64,000 nucleotides of DNA from Chroogloeocystis siderophila 5.2 s.c.1 (GCF_001904655.1 NZ_MRCC01000003.1:124001-188000); one strand, 5' to 3'. Shown: positions 25,500-35,035, numbered from the stretch's first letter. Made by a program: numbers and translations. The notes: generated by a model from the sequence alone, not told the origin.

Positions 25500-26243
25500 A
25501 TGAATACTGCTGAGTTGTGGGTGAATCCACCGTCAAATCTTACTTTATCCGGTAACGAAGTTCATGCATGGCGTGTGGCTTTAGATGTTGATGCAACGAT
25601 TGTTTGCAGTCTTTTTAGTACTTTGTGCGCTACAGAACAGCAGCGAGCCGAACGTTTTTATTTACAATTACACCGTGATCGCTTTATTGTTGGTCGTGGC
25701 GTACTCCGACAAATACTTGCTAGTTATCTTCAGATTCACCCTAGCGAAATTAACTTTAGCTACAACACCTACGGTAAACCGAGAGTGATTATCGCCAATG
25801 AAGAACCGTTACGTTTTAATTTATCGCATTCGCAGGAACTTGCTTTAATTGCAGTGACCCAGAATTGTGATGTTGGAGTTGACTTAGAATACATTCGCTA
25901 TGACTTTCCCTGTCAAGAAATTGCAGCAAGGTTCTTTTCTCCAACCGAAGTAGCCTTACTGCGATCGCTTCCACCACATCTGCAAACAGCCGCGTTTTTC
26001 ACTTGTTGGACACGCAAAGAAGCTTTTATCAAAGCAACAGGCAAAGGTTTATCATTGCCACTATACCAATTTGATGTTTCCTTCCTACCAGGAGAACCCG
26101 CAAAATTACTCTACACCGCTTGGGATGAATCTGAAGCCCAACGCTGGATACTGCAAGAAATTATTCCTGACGTTGGATATGTGGGGGCGATCGCCGTTGC
26201 TGGGAATAATTGGCAGTTGCGTCAGTATCAGTTTTCTTGGTAG
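25500..26243 (+). CDS. 4'-phosphopantetheinyl transferase (Sfp/HetI type)
   Basis: This 247 aa Sfp-superfamily enzyme attaches the phosphopantetheine arm of CoA to a serine of carrier proteins. Seen are the FNLSHSQELALIAV segment, the metal/CoA motif GVDLEYIR and the signature FFTCWTRKEAFIKATGKGLS. The length and two-subdomain layout fit the Sfp rather than the AcpS class. It lies directly after the type II thioesterase and probably shares its mRNA. Cyanobacteria often have a single Sfp-type enzyme serving fatty acid, polyketide and heterocyst glycolipid carriers. Which of these applies here is not shown. Confidence 0.88.
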   Translation: MNTAELWVNPPSNLTLSGNEVHAWRVALDVDATIVCSLFSTLCATEQQRAERFYLQLHRDRFIVGRGVLRQILASYLQIHPSEINFSYNTYGKPRVIIANEEPLRFNLSHSQELALIAVTQNCDVGVDLEYIRYDFPCQEIAARFFSPTEVALLRSLPPHLQTAAFFTCWTRKEAFIKATGKGLSLPLYQFDVSFLPGEPAKLLYTAWDESEAQRWILQEIIPDVGYVGAIAVAGNNWQLRQYQFSW

Positions 26244-26277
26244 AGTAGAACTCATCATAAACAGCAAAAGCTCTGAT

Positions 26278-27795
26278 TCACCAGTTTTTCCAACCCTTAA
26301 ATACTTGATGTTCCTCTAAATGGGCTTGAATTTCTTGACGCGATCGCCACACTGGACGTAATTGCATTTGTGCAAACAACGATAAGTTGATCGCCGTTAT
26401 GCTGCGAATTGGGTTGCGTTGAATTACCGTAGCTGTTGAGTGTCATTGCTCGAATGGGATTTGAGAATTCAATCGCCGCGACATACGAATCGCCACCGAT
26501 CGCTGTAAAAGATCCCGTCTGTTTGGAGTGCGAACCAAACCGCGCGGAACACGCCCAAATCATCAAACCCCCATTACCAGGTAACTTTTGATTTCCGTAC
26601 TCTAATTGAAAAACATCTCCCCAGTGGACATTTAATGCACCATACACCTGTTCTACCTTGCTAGCCGCCGTTTCTAAAGCTTTAACTGCACTTTGCGCGC
26701 GAGTCCATGAGGCGTAGTGAGAGGAGAATCAACTTGCCAAGGAGTTGCAAACACTTCAGGAAATTTAACTTCTTGTGTCCATGCTGCGAATAATACTACG
26801 CCGCTACTATCAACTTGCGTTTGACGAGCCCAAGCTTCGAGAACATCTGCCGCTTGACGTGCTAATTCATTGCCATACTGACGCGCTGCCAAAATCAAAT
26901 CAGCGATAAGGCGATCGCCCAACTCCATGCGTGTTGAGTGCTTGTATTGTACCATCTCCTCAAACGAAATTTGTGGATCTTCATCTAACATCCGTGCGGA
27001 TCGCTGCGCGCGAAAATGCATAAATTGCGGTGCCATATATGCGGGAAATTTTGCCGGATCTAACGCTTGCGGAAACGTTGTCGTCCACGGTGGATCGTTC
27101 GCGTTTTGTAACCAACTACTTGCAGGATCGACGACTCGTGGTAAATCTTGGTAGGCATGATACTTTGTCCATAGCGTCTTTGAAGTATCGCCAGGAATGA
27201 CACCTGACCAAAATTCGTAATCTCCTTCGCGCCGAATCGGAACTTGACCGTTAAATAGGTGCATAATGTGACCGTCACGATCAGCATACATCACCGTAAA
27301 CATTGGTAGCTGCAAACGTTGTAACGCCGCTTCAAACTGCGCGAGATTTTTAGCTCGCGCCATATCCCACCATTGTTCTAATACCCCTGGTTGGTCAAGT
27401 CCGACAACTCGTAACGCCAATGCCTTACCATCTTTTTATGATACCACAGGTCTATGAATTGAACGTCGTACTACGAGGGGTTGCGATCGCACGCTTCCAT
27501 CTTGCTGCTTTACCCGTAGCGTTAAATTTTCCGTTTCAAACGCTTGCACCTTGCCATCAAAAAGATACCCATCATTTTGAAGTTACAATTCATACGCATC
27601 TCAACCATCGTGCGTATTGACGGTATACGTTCACCCCAAACAATCGTTAAATGCGATCACTAGCCCAAGAAACCCGACAAGTGTCGCGCCGTAAATATTC
27701 ACACCACCAGCCTGCAACTGTGCTTCGTACCAAAAAAATCGATCCGACCACAACAAATGCGGATTTGCGAGTAACACTGCATGACTATTCGCGTT
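26278..27795 (-). pseudogene. Dead penicillin acylase family (Ntn-hydrolase) gene
   Basis: On the minus strand a penicillin-amidase beta-chain sequence can be followed from NSHAVLLANPHLLWSDRFFW through TYTVNTHDG, LALRVVGLDQPGVLEQWWD and PIRREGDYEFWSGVIPGD to RPVWRSRQEIQAHLEEHQVF. Four in-frame stops interrupt it (27631, 27601, 27583 and 27436, minus-strand codons ending there). Frameshifts lie between 26674 and 26647 and near 26390. The whole alpha chain and the N-terminal nucleophile are missing. Family members hydrolyse amides such as acyl-homoserine lactones or beta-lactams in the periplasm; this copy cannot. The intact ancestor would have been about 800 aa. Confidence 0.85.
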
Positions 27796-27878
27796 CCGCC
27801 TACGTCCTCTGCGCACGCTAGTTCGCTCAACAGAGGATACCTTCGCACCTCTTGCCTCCTGTGTGGTTCGTTTCTCTC

Positions 27879-28301
27879 TTAAGACAACCTACGTGCCAAA
27901 TAACTACCTAGTTCCAAGCATAATACTCCTAAAAGCGCACTACTGATCCCATACACCACGGTCATGTTCCAATGTCTATCTATCAAGAGTTTTTCCGTAT
28001 CTAGTTCATAAGTCGAAAACGTAGTGTACGATCCGAGAAAACCTACCGTAACGATGAGCCGTAAATCAGGTGAGATGAAAGTTTGGTTCACAGACAAAGT
28101 TGTGAAAAAGCCCATTACCAAAGCACCCAGTAAGTTAACAAAAAACGTACCAAAGGGAAAAGTTGTTCCCAACCATTGAGTTAAATTCAATGTCATGTAA
28201 TAACGGCTCAAAGAACCGGCGATTGCACCAAAGCTGATCGCTAAAGGTACTCGTACCATCGCGACGGAGAGAATTTTTCGTGCTTGTCGTCGGTCACTCA
28301 C
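27879..28301 (-). CDS. crcB: Fluoride ion channel CrcB/Fluc, second of a pair
   Basis: This 140 aa protein has four membrane segments and is a Fluc fluoride channel subunit that lets fluoride leave the cell. Motifs are GSLSRYY, NLLGALVMGFF (pore Asn) and GFLGSYTTFSTYELDTE (Phe-box and sodium site region). The start is GTG 28301; an internal ATG (MVRVPLAIS) is also possible. It lies six bases after the other crcB gene. Tandem crcB genes usually encode antiparallel partners of a heterodimer. Confidence 0.9.
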   Translation of the reverse strand: MSDRRQARKILSVAMVRVPLAISFGAIAGSLSRYYMTLNLTQWLGTTFPFGTFFVNLLGALVMGFFTTLSVNQTFISPDLRLIVTVGFLGSYTTFSTYELDTEKLLIDRHWNMTVVYGISSALLGVLCLELGSYLARRLS

Positions 28302-28307
28302 TTTCGG

Positions 28308-28733
28308 CTACCTCACCATGTGAGCTAAACTCATTCCCATTGCCAGACAAATTCCCCCAAGCACTACACTCCCTGCCCAGTAAAAAAATGCTTTGACGCG
28401 AGCGCCGCCGTGCCACAAAATTGAGGTATCAAGCGCATAGGTAGAAAATGTTGTATATGAGCCAAGAAACCCTGTGGTAATGAGCAGTTGTAGCTTTGAC
28501 GAAGTGATGACTTGCTCGATGAATAATGTTGTAAAAAAGCCCATCAGCAATGCACCAGACAAATTAATCACCAATGTGCCATAGGGGAAATGAGTTCCCC
28601 ACCGTTGCGCCAAGTAAAGCATCAGATAATATCGGCTTAAGGCACCAGGAATTGCTCCTAAACTGATAGCAATCGCTGTACTGAGCGAAGCGTAATTCTG
28701 AACATTACTCCTAAGAAATAGTAGAGTAAACAT
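28308..28733 (-). CDS. crcB: Fluoride ion channel CrcB/Fluc, first of a pair
   Basis: This 141 aa protein has four membrane segments with GALSRYYLM, NLSGALLMGFF and GFLGSYTTFSTYALDTS, all Fluc hallmarks. It is the promoter-proximal gene of the crcB pair. The two proteins share the same motif order but differ in their loops, as expected for opposite-topology partners. It starts at ATG 28733. Upstream (28745-28790) is a strong hairpin whose 3' part resembles the end of a fluoride riboswitch, but the conserved 5' half is not seen. Confidence 0.9.
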   Translation of the reverse strand: MFTLLFLRSNVQNYASLSTAIAISLGAIPGALSRYYLMLYLAQRWGTHFPYGTLVINLSGALLMGFFTTLFIEQVITSSKLQLLITTGFLGSYTTFSTYALDTSILWHGGARVKAFFYWAGSVVLGGICLAMGMSLAHMVR

Positions 28734-28754
28734 TGCTCGCCATTATAGAAAGTA

Positions 28755-28795
28755 GGAGCCATCAGCCTTCGTTGGAAGCGAAGCATGGCAGTGAA
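28755..28795 (-). promoter_or_regulatory. Hairpin in the crcB leader
   Basis: On the minus strand GCCATGCTTCG and CGAAGGCTGATGGC form an imperfect stem around CTTCCAA, ending 20-25 bases before the crcB start. GCTGATGGCTCCTAC resembles the 3' end of fluoride riboswitches, but the paired 5' GATGG-type loop is absent. It could be a decayed riboswitch or only a repeat hairpin. Confidence 0.3.
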
Positions 28796-28827
28796 TTTTA
28801 GCTGGGACTAACTTTTCAGATTCTACA

Positions 28828-29649
28828 CTAAGCGATCGCCCCTCTGACTTTGCGACTTAACGGAATACACATCGGCGTTCCCGCAACCGGATCAACAATA
28901 ATCCGCGAATCTAATCCAAACACCTCACGTACAACTTCCTCCGTCATCACCTCTTTAGGAGTTCCATGCGCGTAAATTCCTCCCTCTTTCAGCGCCACTA
29001 AATAATCTGTATAGCGACAAGCTTGATTGAGATCGTGCAACACCATCACCAAAGTTCGACCTTGTGTATGATTTAACTCTTGTAACAAATCTAAGACCTC
29101 GATTTGGTGCGCCAAATCTAAAAAAGTCGTCGGTTCGTCTAACAGCAAAATTTCCGTATCCTGGGCTAGCGCCATCGCAATCCAGGCGCGTTGTCGTTGT
29201 CCACCCGACAACGTATCGAGTTCGCGTTCAGCAAATTGGGTCATTCCTGTTATATTTAGCGCCAACTCTACCATCCGCTCATCTTCTGGCGACCACTGCT
29301 GCAACCAACTTTGATAAGGATACCGCCCGCAAGCTACTAAATCTCTCACAGTTAAGCCTTCTGGCGCAATGGGCGATTGCGAAAGAATACCTAATTGCTT
29401 AGCAACCTCTTTGGTAGATAACTTAAACACATCCGCTGCATCGAGATATACAGCCCCTGATTTTGGTTTGAGTAATCTTGCTAAACCGCGTAAGAGTGTC
29501 GATTTACCACAACCATTCGCACCCACTAAAGCGGTCATTTTTCCCTTAGGGATTGCCAAATCTAAGTTTTTAATAATTGTTGCTCTGTCATAAGCAAGCG
29601 TGAGGCGGCGGGTTGCGAGTCGATTTGATGAGGAAGCTTTTGAAGTCAT
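28828..29649 (-). CDS. Siderophore ABC transporter ATP-binding protein (FecE/FepC type)
   Basis: This 273 aa ABC ATPase is of the iron-siderophore/cobalamin import group. Seen are Walker [10 protein letters not shown], the signature [18 protein letters not shown], Walker [14 protein letters not shown] and the H-loop [13 protein letters not shown]. It would energise a FecCD-type permease pair fed by a binding protein. None of these is adjacent, so it is an orphan here. Twenty kilobases away the siderophore regulator and receptor genes are broken. It starts at ATG 29649. It may serve a permease elsewhere. Confidence 0.88.
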   Translation of the reverse strand: MTSKASSSNRLATRRLTLAYDRATIIKNLDLAIPKGKMTALVGANGCGKSTLLRGLARLLKPKSGAVYLDAADVFKLSTKEVAKQLGILSQSPIAPEGLTVRDLVACGRYPYQSWLQQWSPEDERMVELALNITGMTQFAERELDTLSGGQRQRAWIAMALAQDTEILLLDEPTTFLDLAHQIEVLDLLQELNHTQGRTLVMVLHDLNQACRYTDYLVALKEGGIYAHGTPKEVMTEEVVREVFGLDSRIIVDPVAGTPMCIPLSRKVRGAIA

Positions 29650-29970
29650 TTTTTGCAGTTTTGCACCAACAAAGCGTTGTAGTAGTACAGATAACTAACT
29701 ACAAACAATTATCAAGTTCGTAAGTTAATCAATCACAATATTGGTCACTTCAACGATACAGACGCTAATGTTTTTTTGTACCATTGTCATGCAAGATAAC
29801 CACTAAGAATTACTTTATACTTATTGCTAGTTATTATCAAGTTTTCTGCAAGGCGATCACTCAACGGATAACATCTGCGATAGGCTCCACTAAATTTGCA
29901 AATTTTCAGTACCATAAGTAACGCATCCAGGCAAAATATTAAGATGCTGTGAGCTAAAGAGCGTGGTTTT

Positions 29971-31431
29971 ATGTCATTTGCAAAAAAATCTCTCCAGCAA
30001 TCGCCGTGGTTTTGGCTAGGAATGTTAGCAATATTTCTGGTTTCGCTTGGGCTACGGTTTTGGCAACTAAGTCGGTTTAACACCTTAGTCTTTGATGAAG
30101 TTTACTACGCTATTTTCGCCAACAACTATCTAACTCGCACTCCCTTTTTTGATGGACATCCACCTTTAAGCAAATACATTATTGCGATCGGAATGTGGAT
30201 TGGCAGTCATCTTCCCATTGGACAAGATACGGTGAATAGCTTCACAGGTTCGTTGCGGTCTACGTGGAGTTATCGCTGGTTAAACGCGCTTACAGGTTCT
30301 TTCATCCCTCTTGTCATTGCTGGGATCGCTTACCAATTAAGCTACAATCGCACCTATGCTTTAATTGCGGCTTTGTTCGCTGCTGCTGATGGCTTATTTT
30401 TAGTCGAGTCGCGCTATGCGTTGAACAACGTTTATTTAGTAATTTTTGGGCTATTAGGACAGTTGTGTTTCTTACTCGCCTTACAGCATAAAAGACAACG
30501 CGCGATTTGGCTCGCACTTGCTGGAATTGCTTTCGGCGCAACCATATCAGTCAAGTGGAATGGTTTATGGTTTTTACTAGGAGCTTATGCTATTTGGGCA
30601 GCAGCGTGGTTAAATCGGCTATTCCCGCAACATTATAGTCATCACAATGAGTTTATCCAAACAACGCCTTTAGTTAACCTCAGACAAGTCAATCTTTGGC
30701 AAGTTGTATTCTATCTAGGTATTATTCCCGTTGCTTTTTATAGCATTCAATGGGTTCCTCACTTGCAACTAAATCCATCTCCGAACTTTTGGGAAGTACA
30801 GCAAAAAATATTGACTTATCATCAAAACATTGGTAGCGGTGCGGATGTCCATCCTTATTGTTCTTCTTGGTTCAGTTGGCTGTTCATGATTAGACCCGTA
30901 GCCTACTTTTACTACATTGCACAGTCTACAACCGCACCCATATCAATTGTAGGACCACCGCTGCCTGTTAATTACGCTCGTGTAATTTATGACGTTCACG
31001 CGATCGGAAATCCCGTTTTATGGTGGCTGTCAACGGTGGGAATTGTCACTTTGTTTTGGAGACTATTAAGGCGTTTAATCACTTGGGTCACTAACACCAA
31101 AAAACGTTTATCTTATCGTGCATCAGTTACAGATACTTGGATTGCGCTGTACTTGGTACTAAACTGGTTAGCAAATCTATTACCTTGGGTAAGAGTCACC
31201 CGCTGTACATTTATTTATCACTACATGGGGGCTTCAGTCTTTGCGGGACTGGCGATCGCCTGGTTAGTGACTCGTTGGCTACAAAGTTACTCTTTGCTTT
31301 TGCGAGGAATCGCGGTGACAATCATTTTCTTGATTTTGGCAGCATTTATCTTTTGGATGCCAATTTATCTTGGTTTACCCTTAACCCCAGAAAGTTATCG
31401 ATTGCGAATGTGGCTACCTACATGGATCTAA
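29971..31431 (+). CDS. Dolichyl-phosphate-mannose-type glycosyltransferase (PMT family)
   Basis: This 486 aa GT39/PMT-family membrane enzyme has about 10-11 transmembrane helices. The N-terminal loop after the first helix carries the catalytic acidic motif VFDEVYYAIFANNYL (Asp-Glu), and HPPLSKYIIAIG follows, both typical of the family. It would transfer a sugar from a polyprenyl phosphate to protein or lipid on the outer face of the cytoplasmic membrane. The C-terminal part includes RCTFIYHYMGASVFAGLAIA, as in bacterial protein O-mannosyltransferases. It starts at ATG 29971. The acceptor is unknown. Confidence 0.82.
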   Translation: MSFAKKSLQQSPWFWLGMLAIFLVSLGLRFWQLSRFNTLVFDEVYYAIFANNYLTRTPFFDGHPPLSKYIIAIGMWIGSHLPIGQDTVNSFTGSLRSTWSYRWLNALTGSFIPLVIAGIAYQLSYNRTYALIAALFAAADGLFLVESRYALNNVYLVIFGLLGQLCFLLALQHKRQRAIWLALAGIAFGATISVKWNGLWFLLGAYAIWAAAWLNRLFPQHYSHHNEFIQTTPLVNLRQVNLWQVVFYLGIIPVAFYSIQWVPHLQLNPSPNFWEVQQKILTYHQNIGSGADVHPYCSSWFSWLFMIRPVAYFYYIAQSTTAPISIVGPPLPVNYARVIYDVHAIGNPVLWWLSTVGIVTLFWRLLRRLITWVTNTKKRLSYRASVTDTWIALYLVLNWLANLLPWVRVTRCTFIYHYMGASVFAGLAIAWLVTRWLQSYSLLLRGIAVTIIFLILAAFIFWMPIYLGLPLTPESYRLRMWLPTWI

Positions 31432-31536
31432 GTGTCAAGATCTATGATTTATACCATTTCACCAAATAAAAACAACAAATCTTTCTCCTCTGCTTTTGAA
31501 GCTGCCTATTTGTAGTAAATTCAAAGTGACATGGTG

Positions 31537-32172
31537 TTACTCACCCCTAATAAACACCGCCCGATACACAGGTTCTCCGCGTGACACGGTTGATTTTTCT
31601 CTTTCTGTTTGGATTGGTAAAGGATTTTCAGCCAACCATTGCCTTGTCTGGCGATGAAAAGCGGGATGTGCCGCAAAGCGATCGCACATTTCTTCAGCGA
31701 TTGATTTAATATCCGATTGCAGAAAGACAATACCACCCGCAACTAGGTGTTCTGCTAACTCTGCGACTAACTCTGGTTGCACGACGCGCCGTTTAGCATG
31801 ACGATTTTTAAACCAAGGATCAGGAAATTGAATTGTGACTCGTTGTAGTATGTTAGGAGCTAAATTACTCAAAAGCGGTGCTAGCGAATTATTGACATTA
31901 CAAAACAAGTAATGTAAGTTACATAGTCCTAATTCGTCGCGCAAATGATTTGCTTCGACAACAAGCGGTTCGCGAATTTCTAACCCTAAGAAATTCCAAT
32001 GTGGCTCACTTGTTGCCATTTCTAATAGAAATCGCCCCTTACCGCAACCAATATCTAGGTGCAACGGTTGAGTTGCATTTGCATATACTTTTTCCCAATT
32101 TAAAGGCTGAATGGGTGTTTGATACTTCTGCGATAATGGGTTGACGTGTTGACGTACGCGGACTGGTGCCAA
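31537..32172 (-). CDS. trmB: tRNA (guanine-N7-)-methyltransferase
   Basis: This 211 aa enzyme uses S-adenosylmethionine to make m7G46 in tRNA. Seen are LDIGCGKGRFLLEMA (SAM motif I), LGLEIREPLV, and the family signature QFPDPWFKNRHAKRRVVQP. The start is TTG 32172: an in-frame TAA lies two codons upstream and GGAGG lies seven bases before the TTG, so no other start is possible. The N-terminus VRVRQHVNPLS matches cyanobacterial TrmB. Confidence 0.95.
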   Translation of the reverse strand: MAPVRVRQHVNPLSQKYQTPIQPLNWEKVYANATQPLHLDIGCGKGRFLLEMATSEPHWNFLGLEIREPLVVEANHLRDELGLCNLHYLFCNVNNSLAPLLSNLAPNILQRVTIQFPDPWFKNRHAKRRVVQPELVAELAEHLVAGGIVFLQSDIKSIAEEMCDRFAAHPAFHRQTRQWLAENPLPIQTEREKSTVSRGEPVYRAVFIRGE

Positions 32173-32352
32173 TGTTTACCCTCCAGATAATTTGAGTTGT
32201 GAGTTGTAAGTTTTGTTAGCTACCGCAATGCGTTAGCACATTTTGAGTTAAAAGAATTTGGTCAACAACCTCGCTCTTTACCCCTACCCGATCTGGATGT
32301 GATGCATAATGAGGCTTATTTATATAATTAACAGCGATAACAAACTTGCGTC

Positions 32353-33453
32353 ATGAGCTTAAATTTTCGCTTTGCCGTAGTTAGCGACTTACACATCGCC
32401 CTTCCTCACACTGTCTGGAGTCATCCTAGTCGATTTCATATGGTGGAAGTGAGCATTCCTGCATTAGAGCTTGTTTTTGCGCATTTAGAACAACAACAAC
32501 TCGATTTTATGTTACTACCTGGCGACTTAACCCAGGATGGTGAACCAGACAATCATGCGTGGTTGCAACAGCGTTTAGCACAGTTACCTTTTCCAGTTTA
32601 TGTTATTCCAGGCAATCACGATTTTGAAACAGCGATTCCAGGCAAAGAAGCGATCGCTGCTAGCGATTTTCCCCAGTATTATCGCAAGTTTGGCTATGAA
32701 AATTCGCAGCAACTTTACTACACTTGTCAAGTGTTACCTGGTTTAAGACTCATTAGTTTAAATTCCAACTATTTTAATGCACAAGGACAACTCATCGGGC
32801 GCGTCGATGATCAGCAAATGAATTGGTTACAGCAAGTTCTCGCGCAAACTACAGAAGACGTTGTGTTGGTCATGGTACATCATAATGTCATCGAACACAT
32901 ACCGCATCAATCACGCCATCAACTCGGTCGGCGGTATATGTTAGAAAATGCACCGGATTTGTTGCAGCTACTCCAAGAATTTAACGTACAGTTAATTTTT
33001 ACTGGACATTTGCACGTTCAGGATGTCGCGCAGTGGCAGAATATCTACGAAATTACCACAGGTTCGCTCGTCAGCTATCCTCATCCTTATCGGATTTTGC
33101 AGTTTCATCAAGACGATGGGGGTCAAAATTGGTTAAAAATCGAGTCGCATCGTGTCGAAGCTGTACCCGATGTTCCCGAATTGCAAGAAATGTCGCGTCA
33201 ATGGATTGGCGATCGCAGTTTTCCCTTTATGATCAAGCTATTGACTCAGCCGCCTTTGAACTTACCGCAAGTTGAAGCTGAAAAACTTGCGCCTCATCTC
33301 CGCTATTTTTGGGCAGACATTGCAGCAGGAGATGCGCTATTTGAATTTCCTAATTTTCCTATAACTGCACAACGCTACTTTGCAGAATTTGGCGCGATTT
33401 CTCCTGAAGGCAAACCACTATTAATTGATAACAATACAACACTAAAACTTTGA
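32353..33453 (+). CDS. Metallophosphoesterase (calcineurin-like)
   Basis: This 366 aa protein has a dinuclear metallophosphatase domain in its first 240 residues. Metal ligands are in VVSDLHIA, LPGDLTQDGEPDN, IPGNHDFE, VMVHHNV and FTGHLHVQD. This arrangement is that of the class III cyclic-nucleotide phosphodiesterase/CpdA group, although the substrate cannot be read from sequence. A C-terminal domain of about 120 residues (WADIAAGDALFEFPNFPI) is of the kind found in cyanobacterial homologues. It starts at ATG 32353, divergent from trmB. Confidence 0.8.
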   Translation: MSLNFRFAVVSDLHIALPHTVWSHPSRFHMVEVSIPALELVFAHLEQQQLDFMLLPGDLTQDGEPDNHAWLQQRLAQLPFPVYVIPGNHDFETAIPGKEAIAASDFPQYYRKFGYENSQQLYYTCQVLPGLRLISLNSNYFNAQGQLIGRVDDQQMNWLQQVLAQTTEDVVLVMVHHNVIEHIPHQSRHQLGRRYMLENAPDLLQLLQEFNVQLIFTGHLHVQDVAQWQNIYEITTGSLVSYPHPYRILQFHQDDGGQNWLKIESHRVEAVPDVPELQEMSRQWIGDRSFPFMIKLLTQPPLNLPQVEAEKLAPHLRYFWADIAAGDALFEFPNFPITAQRYFAEFGAISPEGKPLLIDNNTTLKL

Positions 33454-33886
33454 TGAGTAAACATATGTGGTGATACGCAGTGACATTAGGAGTAATTCTG
33501 TTTACTACTGACTTGTTTGAGCCGAGAATGTTATAAACCTAACTATCTGTAGCAGTCCTAAATCATTTGTGAAAACCTCTCGCTATCTCTTTCTTCTGCG
33601 CTCTCTGCGTCTGGAGTGGTTCGTTAAAATATATTGTTCACAAATCAAATAGAAGTGCTATCTTTATAACACGAGCTAAGTTAGGAGTGTGTTCCTAAGT
33701 AGTGTGCCGCTACAAATTTTCTGTTACATATGAGGTTCTAAGCAAGAACAAATCGGTGTCGCAGAAGCAGGAATAGATAATAGCACTAAATGTAATGAAC
33801 TTCCTGCATGAGTGCTTGACGAACAGATTCGCAGCTAAATAAAAGAAAATCTACCGCTGTGAACTTATTGATAAAAGTTATAACTT

Positions 33887-33906
33887 AAGTGTACGAAGGT
33901 ACACTT
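33887..33906 (+). repeat. Perfect hairpin AAGTGTAC/GTACACTT
   Basis: An 8 bp stem (33887-33894 with 33899-33906) has a GAAG loop. No U-run follows. It lies about 120 bases before msrA, so it is more likely an RNA or protein-binding element than a terminator. Confidence 0.5.
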
Positions 33907-33986
33907 TGCTTGAGTAGCTTCTGACTTCAAACAGAGAGCGTTTGTGATTTATGCAGAAAGTCTAGCGTAGAGATTATCCAATTGCG

Positions 33987-34004
33987 TTATATTAAGTAAT
34001 ATAA
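33987..34004. promoter_or_regulatory. Perfect 18 bp palindrome upstream of msrA
   Basis: TTATATTA-AG-TAATATAA, 20 bases before ATG 34025, overlaps the place expected for the leader or -10 of msrA. Its symmetry suggests an operator for a dimeric repressor. Confidence 0.4.
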
Positions 34005-34024
34005 AGATGTTTTCATAAATTACT

Positions 34025-34675
34025 ATGCTGTTTGGATTAGGCAAGAAATTAACCATACCCAAGCCCGAAGAAGCTTTACCAGGGCGCGCCGAAAAGATGC
34101 CCGTTCCCGAACGTCACTATGTTAATGGCAATCCTTTGCAGCCTCCCTATCCTGAGGGCATGGAAGTTGCAATGTTTGGTATGGGTTGCTTCTGGGGTGC
34201 AGAGCGCAAATTCTGGCAGCAACACGGAGTTTTTGTCACAGCAGTAGGTTATGCGGGTGGCATCACACCCAATCCTACTTATCAAGAAGTGTGTAGCGGC
34301 ATGACAGGACACAACGAAGTCGTGCGCGTTGTATTTGACCCTAAAGTGGTTGGTTACGAGCAACTATTGAAAATCTTTTGGGAAAACCACGATCCCACGC
34401 AAGGAATGCGTCAAGGAAATGATGTCGGTACGCAATACCGTTCTGGGATTTATGTCTACTCTGAAGTACAAAAAAAATTAGCCGAGGCGTCTAAAGCAGC
34501 TTATCAACAAGCATTGAGTGCTGCGGGCTATAAAGCAATTACGACAGAAATTCTGGAAGCTCCAGAGTTTTATTTTGCTGAAGGGTATCATCAACAGTAT
34601 TTAGCGAAGAACCCAAATGGCTATTGTGGCTTAGGTGGAACTAACGTCGCTTGCCCCGTCGGAGTCAACATCTAA
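34025..34675 (+). CDS. msrA: Peptide-methionine (S)-S-oxide reductase
   Basis: This 216 aa MsrA repairs oxidised methionine in proteins. The catalytic motif GMGCFWGAE has Cys55 as nucleophile; NGYCGLGG and ACPVGV at the C-terminus hold the recycling cysteines reduced by thioredoxin. The 45-residue leader before the catalytic domain ([19 protein letters not shown]) is common in cyanobacterial and plant-type MsrA. It starts at ATG 34025, with a palindromic candidate operator just upstream. Thioredoxin (trxA at 4391) could be its electron donor. Confidence 0.95.
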   Translation: MLFGLGKKLTIPKPEEALPGRAEKMPVPERHYVNGNPLQPPYPEGMEVAMFGMGCFWGAERKFWQQHGVFVTAVGYAGGITPNPTYQEVCSGMTGHNEVVRVVFDPKVVGYEQLLKIFWENHDPTQGMRQGNDVGTQYRSGIYVYSEVQKKLAEASKAAYQQALSAAGYKAITTEILEAPEFYFAEGYHQQYLAKNPNGYCGLGGTNVACPVGVNI

Positions 34676-35035
34676 ATTTGTCTTTGAAAATATTGTTCAA
34701 AACCCAATAATACCGTTTCACTTTAAAGTTGCGACACTTGGGCAGCAGAAGGCGCAAACAAAGCGGAGCTATACAGAAGCAACTATTTGTATTTCTTATC
34801 TAAAGTGAAATGGCATAACTCTTTATTCCTCGTTAGCCTTAGTTGTCTAGCCAGGGCTTTTTAGGTTCAAAATCAGTCGTCAAGTGAGTAATATTAGCAG
34901 TGGCTAAAGAGCTTGAAAGCAAGTCAGATAGCATCTTTACGAACACAGTAGCAGTAAGTTAACATCAACAGAGTAATAAGATTAAGTGATCCAAAATTCC
35001 TAGTCTTTGGTAAGCAAGCTACTTGACAATTTGGT
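34676..35035. other. Spacer msrA/histidine kinase with an inverted-repeat element
   Basis: No gene is seen. TTTCACTTTA (34716-34725) and TAAAGTGAAA (34801-34810) are perfect inverted arms of a 105 bp unit (34711-34815). The rest of the spacer is unremarkable and AT-rich. Confidence 0.5.

Larger units (their letters stand above)
33454..34024. other. Gene-free spacer upstream of msrA
   Basis: No gene is seen in 571 bp. It contains a CTCTCTGCGTCTGGAGTGG simple repeat (33600-33618) flanked by inverted ATTTGTGAA (33565-33573) and TTCACAAAT (33637-33645). A perfect hairpin lies at 33887-33906 and a palindrome at 33987-34004; each is listed separately. Confidence 0.5.

Noticed and set aside
28734-28850. 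Fluoride riboswitch before the crcB pair
   Set aside because: Only a 3' resemblance was found; the essential 5' pseudoknot half is missing. It was kept only as a hairpin with low confidence.
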